DNA of 64,000 bases from contig NC_064443.1 of the NCBI RefSeq assembly GCF_023343835.1, positions 19,293,501 to 19,357,500 on the forward strand, in the 5' to 3' direction. Origin of the DNA: Lagopus muta (Eukaryota; Chordata; Aves; Galliformes; Phasianidae). Under the pieces are notes generated by a model. That model did no database searches. It was given only the letters and a program-made list of their open reading frames with translations, and was not told the origin of the DNA. How positions within the stretch are numbered: the first letter of the stretch is position 1; every line of letters starts with the position of its first letter. The translations under genes were made by a program, and so were the position numbers. Positions 1 to 12,300 of this stretch are shown here, in pieces.

Positions 1-3000
1 AATGCCTCAGGGGCCTTATTTACAACACTGCACAAACCCTGTCTAATGTCCTTCCTGCTCCAGAAGCTGCAAAGGCAGCATCAATGGGGCTGCCAGCCCA
101 CAGCTGGGCTCCATTTTTTCCATCTCTAAACATTAAAACCAAAATACAGATGGCCTCCTCTTCCAGTCTGCCCATGACAGCGACATTTAGAAATAAGGGA
201 AATCAAAATGCTGCTTTAATTTGCTACAAATCCTTAACAAAACAGAACGTATAAACACGAACACACACAGTACAGCAAATCCTCATGCTGTTTGGGAACT
301 GCTGCACTTTTATTTGAGGTCTGTGCTGGTCCATGCATCACCCAACCCCAGCTTCCAAGACAATAATGCAGATCAGCACACACCATTCCGTTATCATCAT
401 GCAGTAGCCCAGGATGGAGCTGGAATTCCAGCAGCCCATTGGGAACACCACGTGCCCTGCTCCACACACAGGCTGCAGCCAGCAGGGAAGCAGGGCTGCC
501 TCACAGCCAGAGCAGTGCATCACAGCTCGACTGCCTATTTTTCGACAAAACCCCATAACTGAATGTGGTTGAGTGCTGCACTCCTCCCACAGCCACGTCA
601 GCACCACGCTGACTGCCCTGTATAACAAAAGCAAACACCTGTGGGTACCCTAACTGCCTCTGTTTGCACTCCTCAGCTGCAGCATCACCTGCCACTCTGT
701 TTTGATTTGACAGGTTTATTACAGACACCCGCTGCCAGATGGCCAACTCTGCGCTTCAGAATAAGAATTATCAGGACTCTCAGCCCAAACGCTTCACATT
801 TTGCTGTCACAGCAGCCATAAGCCACCATCCCTGCTCTGCCCTCAGCGCTCACTGTCACTGCTCTGACCTGAGCCGGCCACAGCATTGTGAAATGACTGC
901 ACCACAGTTACATAATGAAGTTTCCAATTTCACAACCACAACAGTCAAAGTTCAGCAAGCTCAGGATAAAGCGCACTGTGAGCTTTGAAGCCCACGGCCT
1001 CTTTCTCTCCACCCCCTTCCACTGAGCCCATCTACTCCTGCAGTGCTGCGCTCCCCCAGCACGGAGCAGAGCAGCACCGGGGGCTGCACCCAAACCCAGC
1101 AGTGGGTGCTGTGCAGCTGCACGGCTGCTGCTCTCTGCCTCCCCTGTAATTATACCACAAATCTCTTGGTGGAATTTTCTTGGCTAGGAAACATTAATTA
1201 TAACTTGAAGATATGTTTAAACTAAGCGCAGATTCCCCTTCAAAACACAAAACAAAGACGGCAAGTTAAGAAAAAAAACCCAGTTTATTTCAGATTCCTC
1301 AAATAATTCCATGCATCTTGCATATAAGGCAAAACCATCCCATTGGCTTACTGGCTGAGTGAAGACACAGAATTCTCATGAAAGCCAACTGGAAAACCTA
1401 TATACATTACAAGTTTAACGTCAGATTATCAATAATTAGAATTTAATGCAAAGAGTGAAGCAAGGAAAGTACAGGATAAGGGCGCACAGTGTCACAGGTC
1501 ACTGCAGCTATCTGGGAACCAGCACCACAGTACTGGAATTCAGGCCCTCCACAGCCAGCTCTGACACGCAGCTCCTGCTCAAACTGCAGCACCAAGCAGA
1601 GGACAGTTAGCAGGAGCTGCTGAGTGCCTGGACAGCTGCTGAGAAGCCCCAGCCCCTCTGCCCCCACATTCAACTGCCTGGTCTTGGGACTCTCATTCGG
1701 AGCAAGCACCAGAGCCGGCAGCAGCAGGCACCACCACATCACAGGGAGCATCCAGGACGTGAGCTGCTTCAGCAGGGATCTGCACAGGGGCCTGTTGGAC
1801 CCCAAGTCCCAAGCGTGCAGAAGATGAGGGCAGGGGCACCCAGCACTTCCAGCTGCCCCTCCTCTGCAGGAACTAGAGCTCGGGTCCCAAAGCGAGCTCT
1901 TCCCACAGCCAATGGCCCAGCTGTAGCCACTGTCCTTGCTTTCTTGTGCAGCCCAGGGTGAGCTCACAAAGCCATCATTTTCAAAGCTAATTTTAGACAT
2001 TTAAATAGAGCACAAAGAAATGGCTCGGTTCCTGTTCACATGAGTCTCATTGCCATGGAGGGACCACAGGTGTGCACTGTGTTTACAGACCTACTTCTGT
2101 GCAGACAGTACCCAAGAGCCCTGCAGCCAACTGATGGGGACCAGGGTGAGCAGCACTTGGCCCAATAGCATCAGAGCCTCTCCCGGACATGGGCAGGTGA
2201 GAGCTGACAGATTCACCTCACCTGTCCCAGTCCTGCTGTCTGCCCTTTCTGTAATAGAAAACCGGTGTTTATGTATTGCAAACAAAGCCAAAATGCCATG
2301 CGGTGGCTGAACTGTCAGGCACCATTCCCCAATTTAGCTGCTGCTTTGTGCCAGTCACTTCAACCAAAGGAGTTCTCAGTGGAGCAGCAGTAACTTTGGC
2401 TTTGCAGGTTTATCCAAGTTCCTGTGCTGAAGACAAAGTAGCAGGAAGAAGCAGCACAATGCCAGCAACAAAGAGCTCTTGTTTCAAGAAACAGAAAGGA
2501 GCTTCCTTCCAGACAGACACCGCTTCATTACATCTCCAGCTGGACCCTGTGGGACACGAGCACTGCCACAGTGCATAACAGCAGCCTGGGAGCACTGCAG
2601 CACAGCTCAGACCAGCAGTGCTGCCTCAGCGTTGTGTCCCTGCATCAATGTTCTCTGCTCTGTTTCCAGCAATGCCTTTATACATGCTGCAGCTCTACGA
2701 AGGTTCTCTGGGAGGAGGAGTTTCAAATCCCAGCTGCACAGCATGCCTCATGTTCCATCCCACCAAACCTCATCAAAACCCTGAATGCCACCAGCACTGT
2801 CCTGAAAGCCAGCCCTCACCAAGTTCCAGCTCCCCCAGGGCTGCAGGCTCTTCTTCCCCTACTTCACAGCGCTCTGCGATATTAAAAAGCAGCGGACAAT
2901 GAGAGGAGGGGCTGCATTTTTCCCTGCAAGGCTTCCTCCTTACTTTCAAAGTAAAGAAGTCATCACTTACAAAGCCAAGAGGAAGCAATCCAGCTGCGGA

Positions 3001-6000
3001 AAACATGGAAGGGACACAGCAGCCCCGGCAGCTGCTGGAAGGGCTGCGGGGCACCTGGGGCACAGCGTGGGAGAGCGGAGCTGAGCGAGGCACAGAGCAG
3101 TCTGGGCAGATCAGCTCAGCACTCAGCACCTCCATTGGCAAGTTACCATGGCAGTGATCAATTGCTTCTCGATTATGCACATCCTCATACCCCAGATATT
3201 ATGTAGCTGCTGCTTCGCAGCAATTGTTTACATTTACATAACGAAAGCACAAAACAAAACCTTCCAGTTCCTCCGTGTAACCGCAGCATGTCACAATCCA
3301 TTAATAAATTCTAGATGGGAGGAATTAAAAGTGACATCTCTGGAAAATAATGTTACCTTAATTTACCATCAAAGAGCAATCTGCAGCAAAACCAAGCAGC
3401 TGAACCACATCTGTGGCTGCCTTTAACCCTTTGGAGCTGGCTTGCTCGTCCTGCACCCACATGGCAGTGTCACCAGCAGTGTCCCATGATCTTTACTCAT
3501 ACTCAAAACCAGATCAGATGAAATACTGAAGGACACCTGCTCTGAGCAATCTAGCACCAGCTGCAAGGCTGGACCTGATGTCTAATAAGCCTTTTATCAG
3601 GATGCTCTTACTCCCACAGACGTGCTTCTCCACCAAGCACTGCTGTAGCAGTGCTCTGTAGAGCGCAGCCCCATATTCCACTTCGAGCACAGTATGTAAT
3701 AGGTTAAGAAAGCAACCTTGCAGGGGGGTTGGAATGAGATGATCTTTAAGGTTCTTTCCTACCTAAGCCATTGTATGATACCCCAAAAAGTCAACCTCCC
3801 TAACCCCATTAAGGACAAACGATGACATCAAACACCCTTTTGGTGATTGAGCTGATCACTACTCCCAAGGACATGCGAGTTCTGCTACAATTTAAGCCTC
3901 CAGGGACAAATGCAAGTGAAATCACAGATCCCCGGGACTCAATTGCAAAGCTTCCCTCTGATTAAAAGCAGGCACTGGCTTTGGCAGGCTGCAGACAGAG
4001 CTGCTGCTACTTCACCTCTCTGAGCAAAAGACGGGGGAGGAAAAAGTAAGAAGCAAGAATTTCCATACAGTGTAAGGAGTTGAAACACTAAGAAATAATT
4101 CCATCAAAAGGATGAAATACTTCATCTTCACCTGGCTGAAGACTGAATTACTACAAGAAAAATGCTTCCAACATCCGTACCCTCACGTGAGCAGTGGCTG
4201 GACTTGTCCTGTGGTTTGCAGTGATGCACACCACCGCAGCCTGGTGAAGGCAGGATAGACTCCACATGGCTCAAAAGCGAGTTCGGGGTAACATGAAAAT
4301 GGGAGGGAGGTTGTGACAGCTTAGAATTAACCAGGACTGGAAAAGGGATGACATCTCTCATCAGAACGACTCCAAACCTGCCCTTGCGGCCTAATTCCTA
4401 GGTCAGATCCATAAGGAGGAGGAAACTAGTCATAAAAGCATCGCGTTTCATTTACTCTCCAGCTGAGCTAAAATTCCAAGATAACCAGACTTCAGAATGC
4501 TGCTCCTGTTGGAGTCATCCCACAGCCCCTGCCCTGCTCCTTGAGCTGCAATTCTCCACCCACCCACTGAAAACAAGTTGCAGCATTAAGAGTGTTGGAG
4601 CGACGGCCCAGTGCAGGGCCGGGCAGCGCAGGAGCCCCAGGAGCTGCAGGCCACGAGCCCAGAGCCCAGGCTGTGCCCCACTGCCACCAGCAGTGATGGA
4701 GACAACTCCTTCACAAGCCCTTCTGACCGCCTGAGGACTCAGGTTACCCAAACAGCTTCCAAAAGTAATATCACCCAGAATAGCGCAAATGTCATAAAAT
4801 ACACGTAGTAATAACAACATAAAAAGTCTTTCCTTGTCACCTTCTCCTTTCAGCAGACTTTGTCAGCCTGCTGCTTGTCCTTTTTCCAAATGATTACGAA
4901 CTCCACTAAAATTCCCCTTTCTCTGGTTCTGTCTTCAATCAGCCACTCATGCAGAACACAAACGCTCTTTCCTTATTCCTCAACAACTTTTCTTCAAGAA
5001 CTTCAGCGAGAGCCTTTTCTAAAGGCTGTAAGACACTGAAGGTACCATGCCAACCTGCTCTCGTGATCACTGGCTCCCAAAAACACTTCCACCGGGCTTC
5101 CAAGGCATGACTTTCCTCTTCAGAAAGCCACACTCGCTCCCCCTGGTTGTACTTGGCTGTACATCTGTAATCCTGCTCTTTACTGAAGTTTCAACCAACC
5201 AGTCTGTTTTTAAAGTCAGATTGCTATTCTGCTCTCTGAAGCCCTCCAGGAGTCTTTAAACAAAAAAAGAAGTCATCACATTTTCCACCCTTCGTTTCTC
5301 CAGCACTGACGCCAGTTTCAGCATTAGGTCACACGTCACTGCTTGTCACTTCAGAGCTTTATATCTCATTTCTTTAATATTCTTGAACAAAGAGTATCTG
5401 GAAAGAATTCTAAGCAACAGGCCCTTGTGTCGGTTTGCTCTAAAACATCCACTGGAGGTTCGGCTGGGAGAGGTTCTTGCAGCTGGTGCTGCTTCCCTGC
5501 CCCCAAGCAGATCTCCACACATTTCCATTCCAGGCACCCAGACGAAGCCAGGCAGCCTTTGGCTGTTACCTCCTGCTCTTTTTGTACTTCAAACATCTAT
5601 TCTCCTTCACATCCTGTGTCCCTTTTCTTTCTTCTGATTTTAGAGAAGTTTTTATTAGCTTTATGTCTTTAGCAAACTGCCTCAGAATTTTATTTGGCTG
5701 CCTTACTCTGGTGTTACATTTTGATGTTCAAGAGTTCCAGCTCCTCTCTGGTTTTCTCACTGAGTTGAGACACGTACTTAAAGTCTCACTGCTTCCTCTA
5801 GCTTTTACCAGTGCTTTCCTACACCTACCCAAAGAACCATGGGGCAGAGATAACAGCCTGCACCCGGACACCAACACTGCTGCTGTAGCTCTGGGCGCAA
5901 CTTTGCTTCTCTGCCTGCTAAAGCCTGCTGCTGTGCTGGTCCAGGACGACAAACCCATGGTGTTCTCCAACTGGTCTCAAGCTTGCCTTTACACTAGGAC

Positions 6001-6202
6001 TTTACACGGGGTTCTGTAGTGCTAAGCCAGAAATATGGCTAAGCACAGTCTCAAAAAATCAAATGCCCAATAAGTAGATTCATCCTCCGTCCTCAAAAAA
6101 GCCTCCCGTTTGTGTAGAAGTCCACAATGCATACATAGATCTCCAAATTAAAACCTAAGGACAGATCCCCACAGCACAGAGCTCCCCGCACAGCAGCGTT
6201 AC
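1..6202 (-). other. SRGAP3: SRGAP3 intron 3 (3' part outside the window)
   Basis: This is non-coding. Exon 4, which should begin SKEIGLQ, is not found here in any frame. The interval contains one CR1 3' end (3719-3780) and a decayed, coding-like stretch on the minus strand at about 4.9-5.8 kb (see findings). The rest is unremarkable unique sequence. Confidence 0.85.
3719..3780 (+). repeat. CR1 LINE 3'-end fragment
   Basis: The segment has the CR1 3' hallmark: a G run with TTGGAAT, then GATGATCTTTAAGGTTC, CCTA and ATTGTATGAT. It is 5'-truncated, as most avian CR1 copies are. Confidence 0.8.
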
Positions 6203-6365
6203 CTTCTTGAAGAGCCTGATGACATCCTCGCTGATCTGCGACAGCCGCACGATGACATTGTTTGTGAAGATGTCGTTCAGGGTGGCGTGATCCCTGCTCT
6301 CCCGACGGGTCTGCGTCAGCACCAGGTACCAGCAGTTCACTGGGGAGAGGAGGTGCTGATCCTTC
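6203..6365 (-). CDS. SRGAP3: SRGAP3 coding exon 3
   Basis: This 163-bp exon encodes residues 87 (shared) to 141 and ends exactly on a codon (AAG, then donor GTAACG). The acceptor is preceded on the minus strand by a 13-base T run (6375-6387) and CCCCTAG. The peptide has KKDQHLLSPVNCWYLVL and ends IRLFKK. It carries Thr where human has His in YLVLHQT, and Thr for Met in IFMNN. Confidence 0.96.
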
Positions 6366-9300
6366 CTAGGGGAATAAAAAAAAAAAAGCAGAAGGGTGAA
6401 TGGGACAAGTCAGGAAGGCACGCAGTTTTCCAGTGAATGCTGTCAGCCCTTGAACAGCGCCTTCTTGCACAGCACACACCAGCTGGAATTTGGCATGGTC
6501 CGGAGCACAGCCTTCAGTGCTGACATTCTGCACGCCCGCACCCACTGCTCAGTACTCATGGTATTGGGAGAGCAAGGCAGTTTGTGACAACAGTCTCCCA
6601 GTTTTCATTAATACCCACTGTTTGTCCCCAGAGTGTGGGGACATGCTTGTCTTCTTGTCTCTTCCCTTTCCCTTTCCCATGTATTATACTTAGTATAAGT
6701 GGCAAATAAAGTGAACTGAAGTTTTCAAAACGACACATCTGAAACAGAGCATTTCCACTGTCCAACTGCGATGCATGGAGAGCCTCCAGACAAGGAGCTA
6801 GCACAGCCAGCCCTAACAGTGCCAGCCCTCCGCCTGCACTGCCTCCCCAGTGACAGCGTTCCTGCAGAGCAGCACGGCAGCACGCACTGCAGAGCTGACC
6901 CTGCCACTGCTTGAGCACTGCAAAGCAGCAGAAACTACTGTCACCTGCCGGCACCTCACAGCACGAGCACCTGTCCTACACGTAACGGAGCCGTGCCCCA
7001 GCACCCTTGGCAGCACCAAGGCACAGGCACCCTGCACAGCCTGCTGCCTCCCATCCTGGCCCTGCCCAGCTGCCCACCCCGCATCACACGGCTGAGAGGC
7101 AGCACAAAACAGCAACTCCCTGTGAGCAGAGTTCTGTGCGAGTCAACTACAAACCCCTGCTCACCAGAGAGACCGAGTAAACAGATTAAATGGGATTTAC
7201 TAATATGGAATAAATAGGATTTAGTAATGTAACAGCATAAATTGCTGTTCTTGCAGTTGAAACGGGAAAAAATAATCACAGGAGGTTATAGAGAGATTGA
7301 GAAGAGTCGGGGATTAGTGAGGCTAAGTGCACCTAACAGGCAAAACCTCCACTTCCTAGGAAAATGGCCACATTCACTGGCCTATGGATTGAATGACACC
7401 TGGTTCATCTTCAGCAAAAGGCACGAGCTCCCCACTGAATTCAGAGACACAGCCATCAGAGATGAGTGCTCTGGGAGACCAAGGCGAGGAACATCAGCTC
7501 AGTGCAGGGATGGCTGTGTGGTGCCAGCACGCAGGGCCACTGCACAGCAGCACTGCTCCCAGGACCCCCAGCTCCATCCCCTGCAGGCACACAGAACATC
7601 CCCTCCTCAAGTTCTTTTTTTGCTTGTTTTGTTTTTTAATTTATCTTGTTCCATCCATATTTGAGAGTATGCTTATTCTCAAGAGAGGCTGCTGTTGGAA
7701 ACTTGCACATATTCACACATTCAAGGATTCTTCAGTTTTCACCATGAGTTTGAGTTTCACACTATTCCAGATTCAGTTTGTACTTCCTATTGCAAAACTT
7801 TGTTTTAAAATATTTACACAGAAAACATACATATTTCATTTTTAAGAAGCGTAATAAATTACATTTCCACAAGCTGCTCCCAAGCCAGAAAGCAGCTCTA
7901 TCACAGCGTGGTGCATTCTGACATCGACAGACCAAAAGGGCCGGCACTGTGCGCACCACCAAACCCACAGATGGACCTCGGCCTCCCACAGAACAACGCC
8001 AGGGCTGCACACCTCCTCAGCCAGACCTCAGCTTTTGTTCTACCGCTCAAAGCAGCGCGCAGCAAATCCCATCCCAGCAGAAAAGTTGTGTGATGCTGCT
8101 GGCTCTTCGTGAACTCCACACCGTGGTGACACAGACAAGGGCCAACGCTACTCAGTTTAATGCACTTTCGGACTCTGCAACTACAGAAACCCGCTCAAGC
8201 CCAGTGCTCAGCTCCCCTCCACCCTGTGATGCCCACTTACTTGAACTGGTGCTCACGGGAGCCGCGGATCTTGGAGGAGAAGCGCTCGGCCAGCTTCTCC
8301 AGGCTGCGGGAGTACTCCAGCTCGATCTCGGCCTTCCTGCGGAAGAACTCCTGCAGGTCCTGCAGCAGCTGCAGGCGCGACTCCGACTGCTGCTCCAGGC
8401 ATTTGAACTGCTCCACCAGCTGTGTGCGGATCTCTGGGGACACACAAGGGAGAAAAAACAGGGTAAGTTACAGCTACACACGGAGGGCCATCCGAGCACC
8501 TGGAGCAAGTCTCCCTCAATTCAAAGTGCAACAAAGCAAACAGAACGAGAACCGGAAAATCCCATTCACCAGTCTCACATCAAAAACTTTTTCTGTCAAA
8601 ATAATCATCTACGTAAGCACACCGAACCTGACCTGCAGAGCTGTCCGGTTGCCACTCTGAAGGTCAGTGATGCTCTCATTTTATCCGCGCCTGCCTGCGG
8701 AACACTTCGCTCATGAGTGGCCCCAGTGCAGCAGCAGCCTGCAGGGCTCAGAGCCCCATGGCCACGGCACTGCGCCGTCCTGCCCAACCCTTACTCCACA
8801 CTGAACGCTCAACTGATAATTTCTTGATCAGTAACCACACAAGGCACCAACGGAAACCAGAGATGAGTCACAGACAGTTCTGAGCTCCTTCACTGAGCAA
8901 GGATCCCACACAGAGGAGATTCCAGCTGCCACTGTAGGCACTGTTGTTTATCAGCATCTCCTCTTGATAGGAAACACAGGGCCTGTCAGAGCCTGCCAGG
9001 TGAGCTTTGAGGTGTGAACAAGGACACCTGCATCAACCTCATCACTGCTTAACTGGACAGCAGCACTAACAGGACCAGAGGCTGCACGAAGGTCACCTAA
9101 AAATACAAAGCACCTTGGAAACAGCGAGTATGCTGACAAGGCTCCGCAGGGGCCACGCAGGTGGGCAGGGCAGCTCTGCCCCCTCAGGAGCTGGTGCTGG
9201 GGGACCGCAGGGACAGCAGGACAGCACACAGCGCCAGCAGGTGGGGCAGGACAGCACACGGGGCAACGCCGGCTGGTGTGCAGCGCTGCTCCAGGATCCA

Positions 9301-12300
9301 CCAGGCGCTGCTGCTGCCACCCACCAGCACTGCTGGGCAAGGAGCAGCTGCCTTGAATTAAGCCTCCTAAAAACCCCCAGTATGTTCCCACAGGACGCAG
9401 TACCAGTTCCTAACAAACCACTGTTAAAGCTTTCACACTCCGTGTTGATGAGAGCTTCGTTCCCACACAAGGTCAGTGGAAGTTCCATTACATCCCGCAC
9501 GGATTTCACACTCCCACTCCCACTGCTGCCAATGCAGGACTTGCTTCACAGCTCTCTGCTCTGCTGAGCCCATTTGGTAGAGGTTTGTTTTTGTGTTGTT
9601 TTTCTTTTTTTTTTTTTAAACACAATTCTGATCCCTAGCTCTCTCTTCATAGGGAATTACAGCCTGAGGTGCCTTCTTGAACAGCTCTGAACAGATACGG
9701 CAACATGCAGAGATACAAAGAATACCAATAAAGCTTCTCCAATCTTTTTCATTCCCTCTCTTGCTACTTTTCCCCCGGTCTGAGCTCTGCGGCCCATTCC
9801 ACCGTTACTCCTGACACCTGCCCACAGCTCCAGCACAGCACAGGCACTGAGGGAGCACCGCCAAGCACATGGCACAGGGCAGCCACCTGCAGCCACCACA
9901 CGGAGCCCAGCAGGACACCGGCCTGCAGGGGTGTTGCTGCATTCTACATGTGAAAGGTTCGCAGCAAAAAACAAAATTAAGGGTTGGGCTGGAATTAATG
10001 CAGGAGAAAGCAAAGCATGGCAGAAACTCGTACGGCTGGTCCCATTTCCACACGAGCTGGTCTGACTCAAAATACACAAAAACACAGTGCCAATTAACCC
10101 CCAGATGAGCTGTTCTGCAACCAGTGCGCAACACAGTTCCTCAAGTTCCCTCAAAGTCTGCTGGGCAATCAGCTTTCGCCATTTGCTGCTTTTCTTTCCA
10201 GTTTTGTTTGGTCCTCTTTATATGAAAGTAGTTTCCAGTAGGAGCACTCCTGCTATTTACAATGCAGGATGAGAGGCAGAAAATTATTTCCTCGGCTCTG
10301 CTGAAATGCAGCAGCAGGGATATTGGAGAAAACAAAATTCCTTGGCAAACAAAGGCCCTGCAGCAGCACACGGGATGAACGGCAGGACCCTGCTGAGACA
10401 CAGAGCAGCTGCACCCAGCGCTGCTGACGTGGTTTGGGGACCGCTCCCCTGCCCTCGGGGCAGCAGGCACTGCACAGGTGGTGCTCAGGGCGCTGGCTGT
10501 GGGCCTCCAGATCCCACAGCACAGCCAGCCCTGCGTACAGTGGGGCTGCAGGCAGAGACCCACCGGCATGCCACCAAAGGGTGCAGCAAGGCGCTCCTCT
10601 GCCTTTCTCCAGGCTCCAGAGCAGTGGTGGCTGATGCAGACACGTTGGCCAGCAGATCAGGGTGAACCTCATTTTTTCCTATCTTGGATTGCTCGTCTCA
10701 CCCCTTCCCCAGCGAGGACAATACTGGCAGGACACACAGCCAGAGCACGACTACATGCCTTCAAATAGCAAACCTCTGACTGCACGGATGATGCAGTACT
10801 TCACAAAGAACAAAACTCTTTGGGACTAACTGTGGCCAATTTGAGCCCTCGTTTCACCAGCAACATGCTTGTGTGGAGAGGTCAGGATGAACCCGGCACG
10901 CTCGGTTCCAGCTCAGCATTAACGTGTTGCTGCTCAACCAGCTCCACCCACACTTCGCCGAGGTTTATTTTCCATATGGTTTCATCTCTCTAAAATCTAA
11001 CCTTAGATGATTGCCACCAGTACAACACAGCCTTTACCAGAGGTATCTGTTCTTATGAGCTCCTTATTGTTTGTGTCCTTATGTAGTTGAAATATTCTCC
11101 TGGGCACAAGAAACTCCGAGTTTCAGACATTCACAGACGTCATGTTGAAATCCCAGCCCCAGCTGAGACAGTGGCAAAGCTCCCACTGAGCTCCGCACAG
11201 CAAACTCCATCCCTCAGCAGCGCACAGCAACACGGCAGCGCTCTCCAGAGGCACTTACACAGGCCTGTCCCTCTCCCAGTAACCCCTGGCTCCAGTGCCC
11301 CCTACCTCAAAGCAACAAAGGCTGGGCTCCTGGCAGGACACACAGCACAGCAGGGCTGGTTGGCCCCGATGACCTTACAGGACTTCTCCAACCTAAACGA
11401 CTCTACGATCCTGTAAGAAGTACAGCACTGGTCACTGCTGCTCTAGGAGCTACGGTCCCTTTTGGAGGTGAGGAAACATGACAGCAGAGAGCAATCCAAG
11501 GCCTGCAGCACTGGCAAAGGGCAGAACAAGGGATATTGCTGCTGCAGAGTCCAGGACAGGGAACAACGTGGCCAGCAGAGCTCCCTGCTCCAAGGCAGCG
11601 GGAAGCTCTGCAGCTCTGCCACATCTCCATTGCCTTACACAACCAGGAGACAACCAGCGTCTCAAATAAGCCAAGAAATACCTAAAAATGGTCAGCACTG
11701 TAGGTATCTGCGAGGCGAGGCTCTTTAAGAGCTGCAATACTCACTGCCCTGGGTAACGAACGTGAACAAAGGTGAAGCAAACTCAGCACTTGGGAAGAGG
11801 CTGCATTTCCTGCCCAGGAGAACAACGCTGCACTGACCCCGAAGGAGCAGCCCTGCAGTGGTTCCTGGGCAAACGCTTCACCCCACCGAGCTGCAACGAG
11901 TGGGAAAGCAAGCCTGGCAAGAAAAGCCATTGTTTTCCTCACAACAGTGATTAGCCTCAATAGTTTACTGCAAATATCAGATGGTAAGCTGGCTCAAAAG
12001 AGAGCACCCACCCACACCACAGCACCATGTGCAGAGGAGAGGAGAGCCGGGCTAGTTATCCCTGCCCTGCTGGGAGGGCTTGCTTTCCTTGAACAGCACT
12101 GGGGGTAAACAGGGCTTATTACCAACTCCAGCCGAGCCTCAAAACCAAAACTTCCCATGGATAAACACTGTCTGACAATAAATGTAATGCCGTGTTGCAA
12201 TTACATTGAATTTAAGAACAGAATTTCAGACCCTGAGCAAACCAGATGGGAAGCAGAAGCTGCAGAGGAGCAGCCCAGACCAAGAGCACCCAAAGCACTC

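Noticed and set aside
7949-8716. 255-codon plus-strand open frame
   Set aside because: It runs antisense to SRGAP3 exon 2, starts at GTG rather than ATG, and its openness reflects the codon use of the real exon on the other strand.
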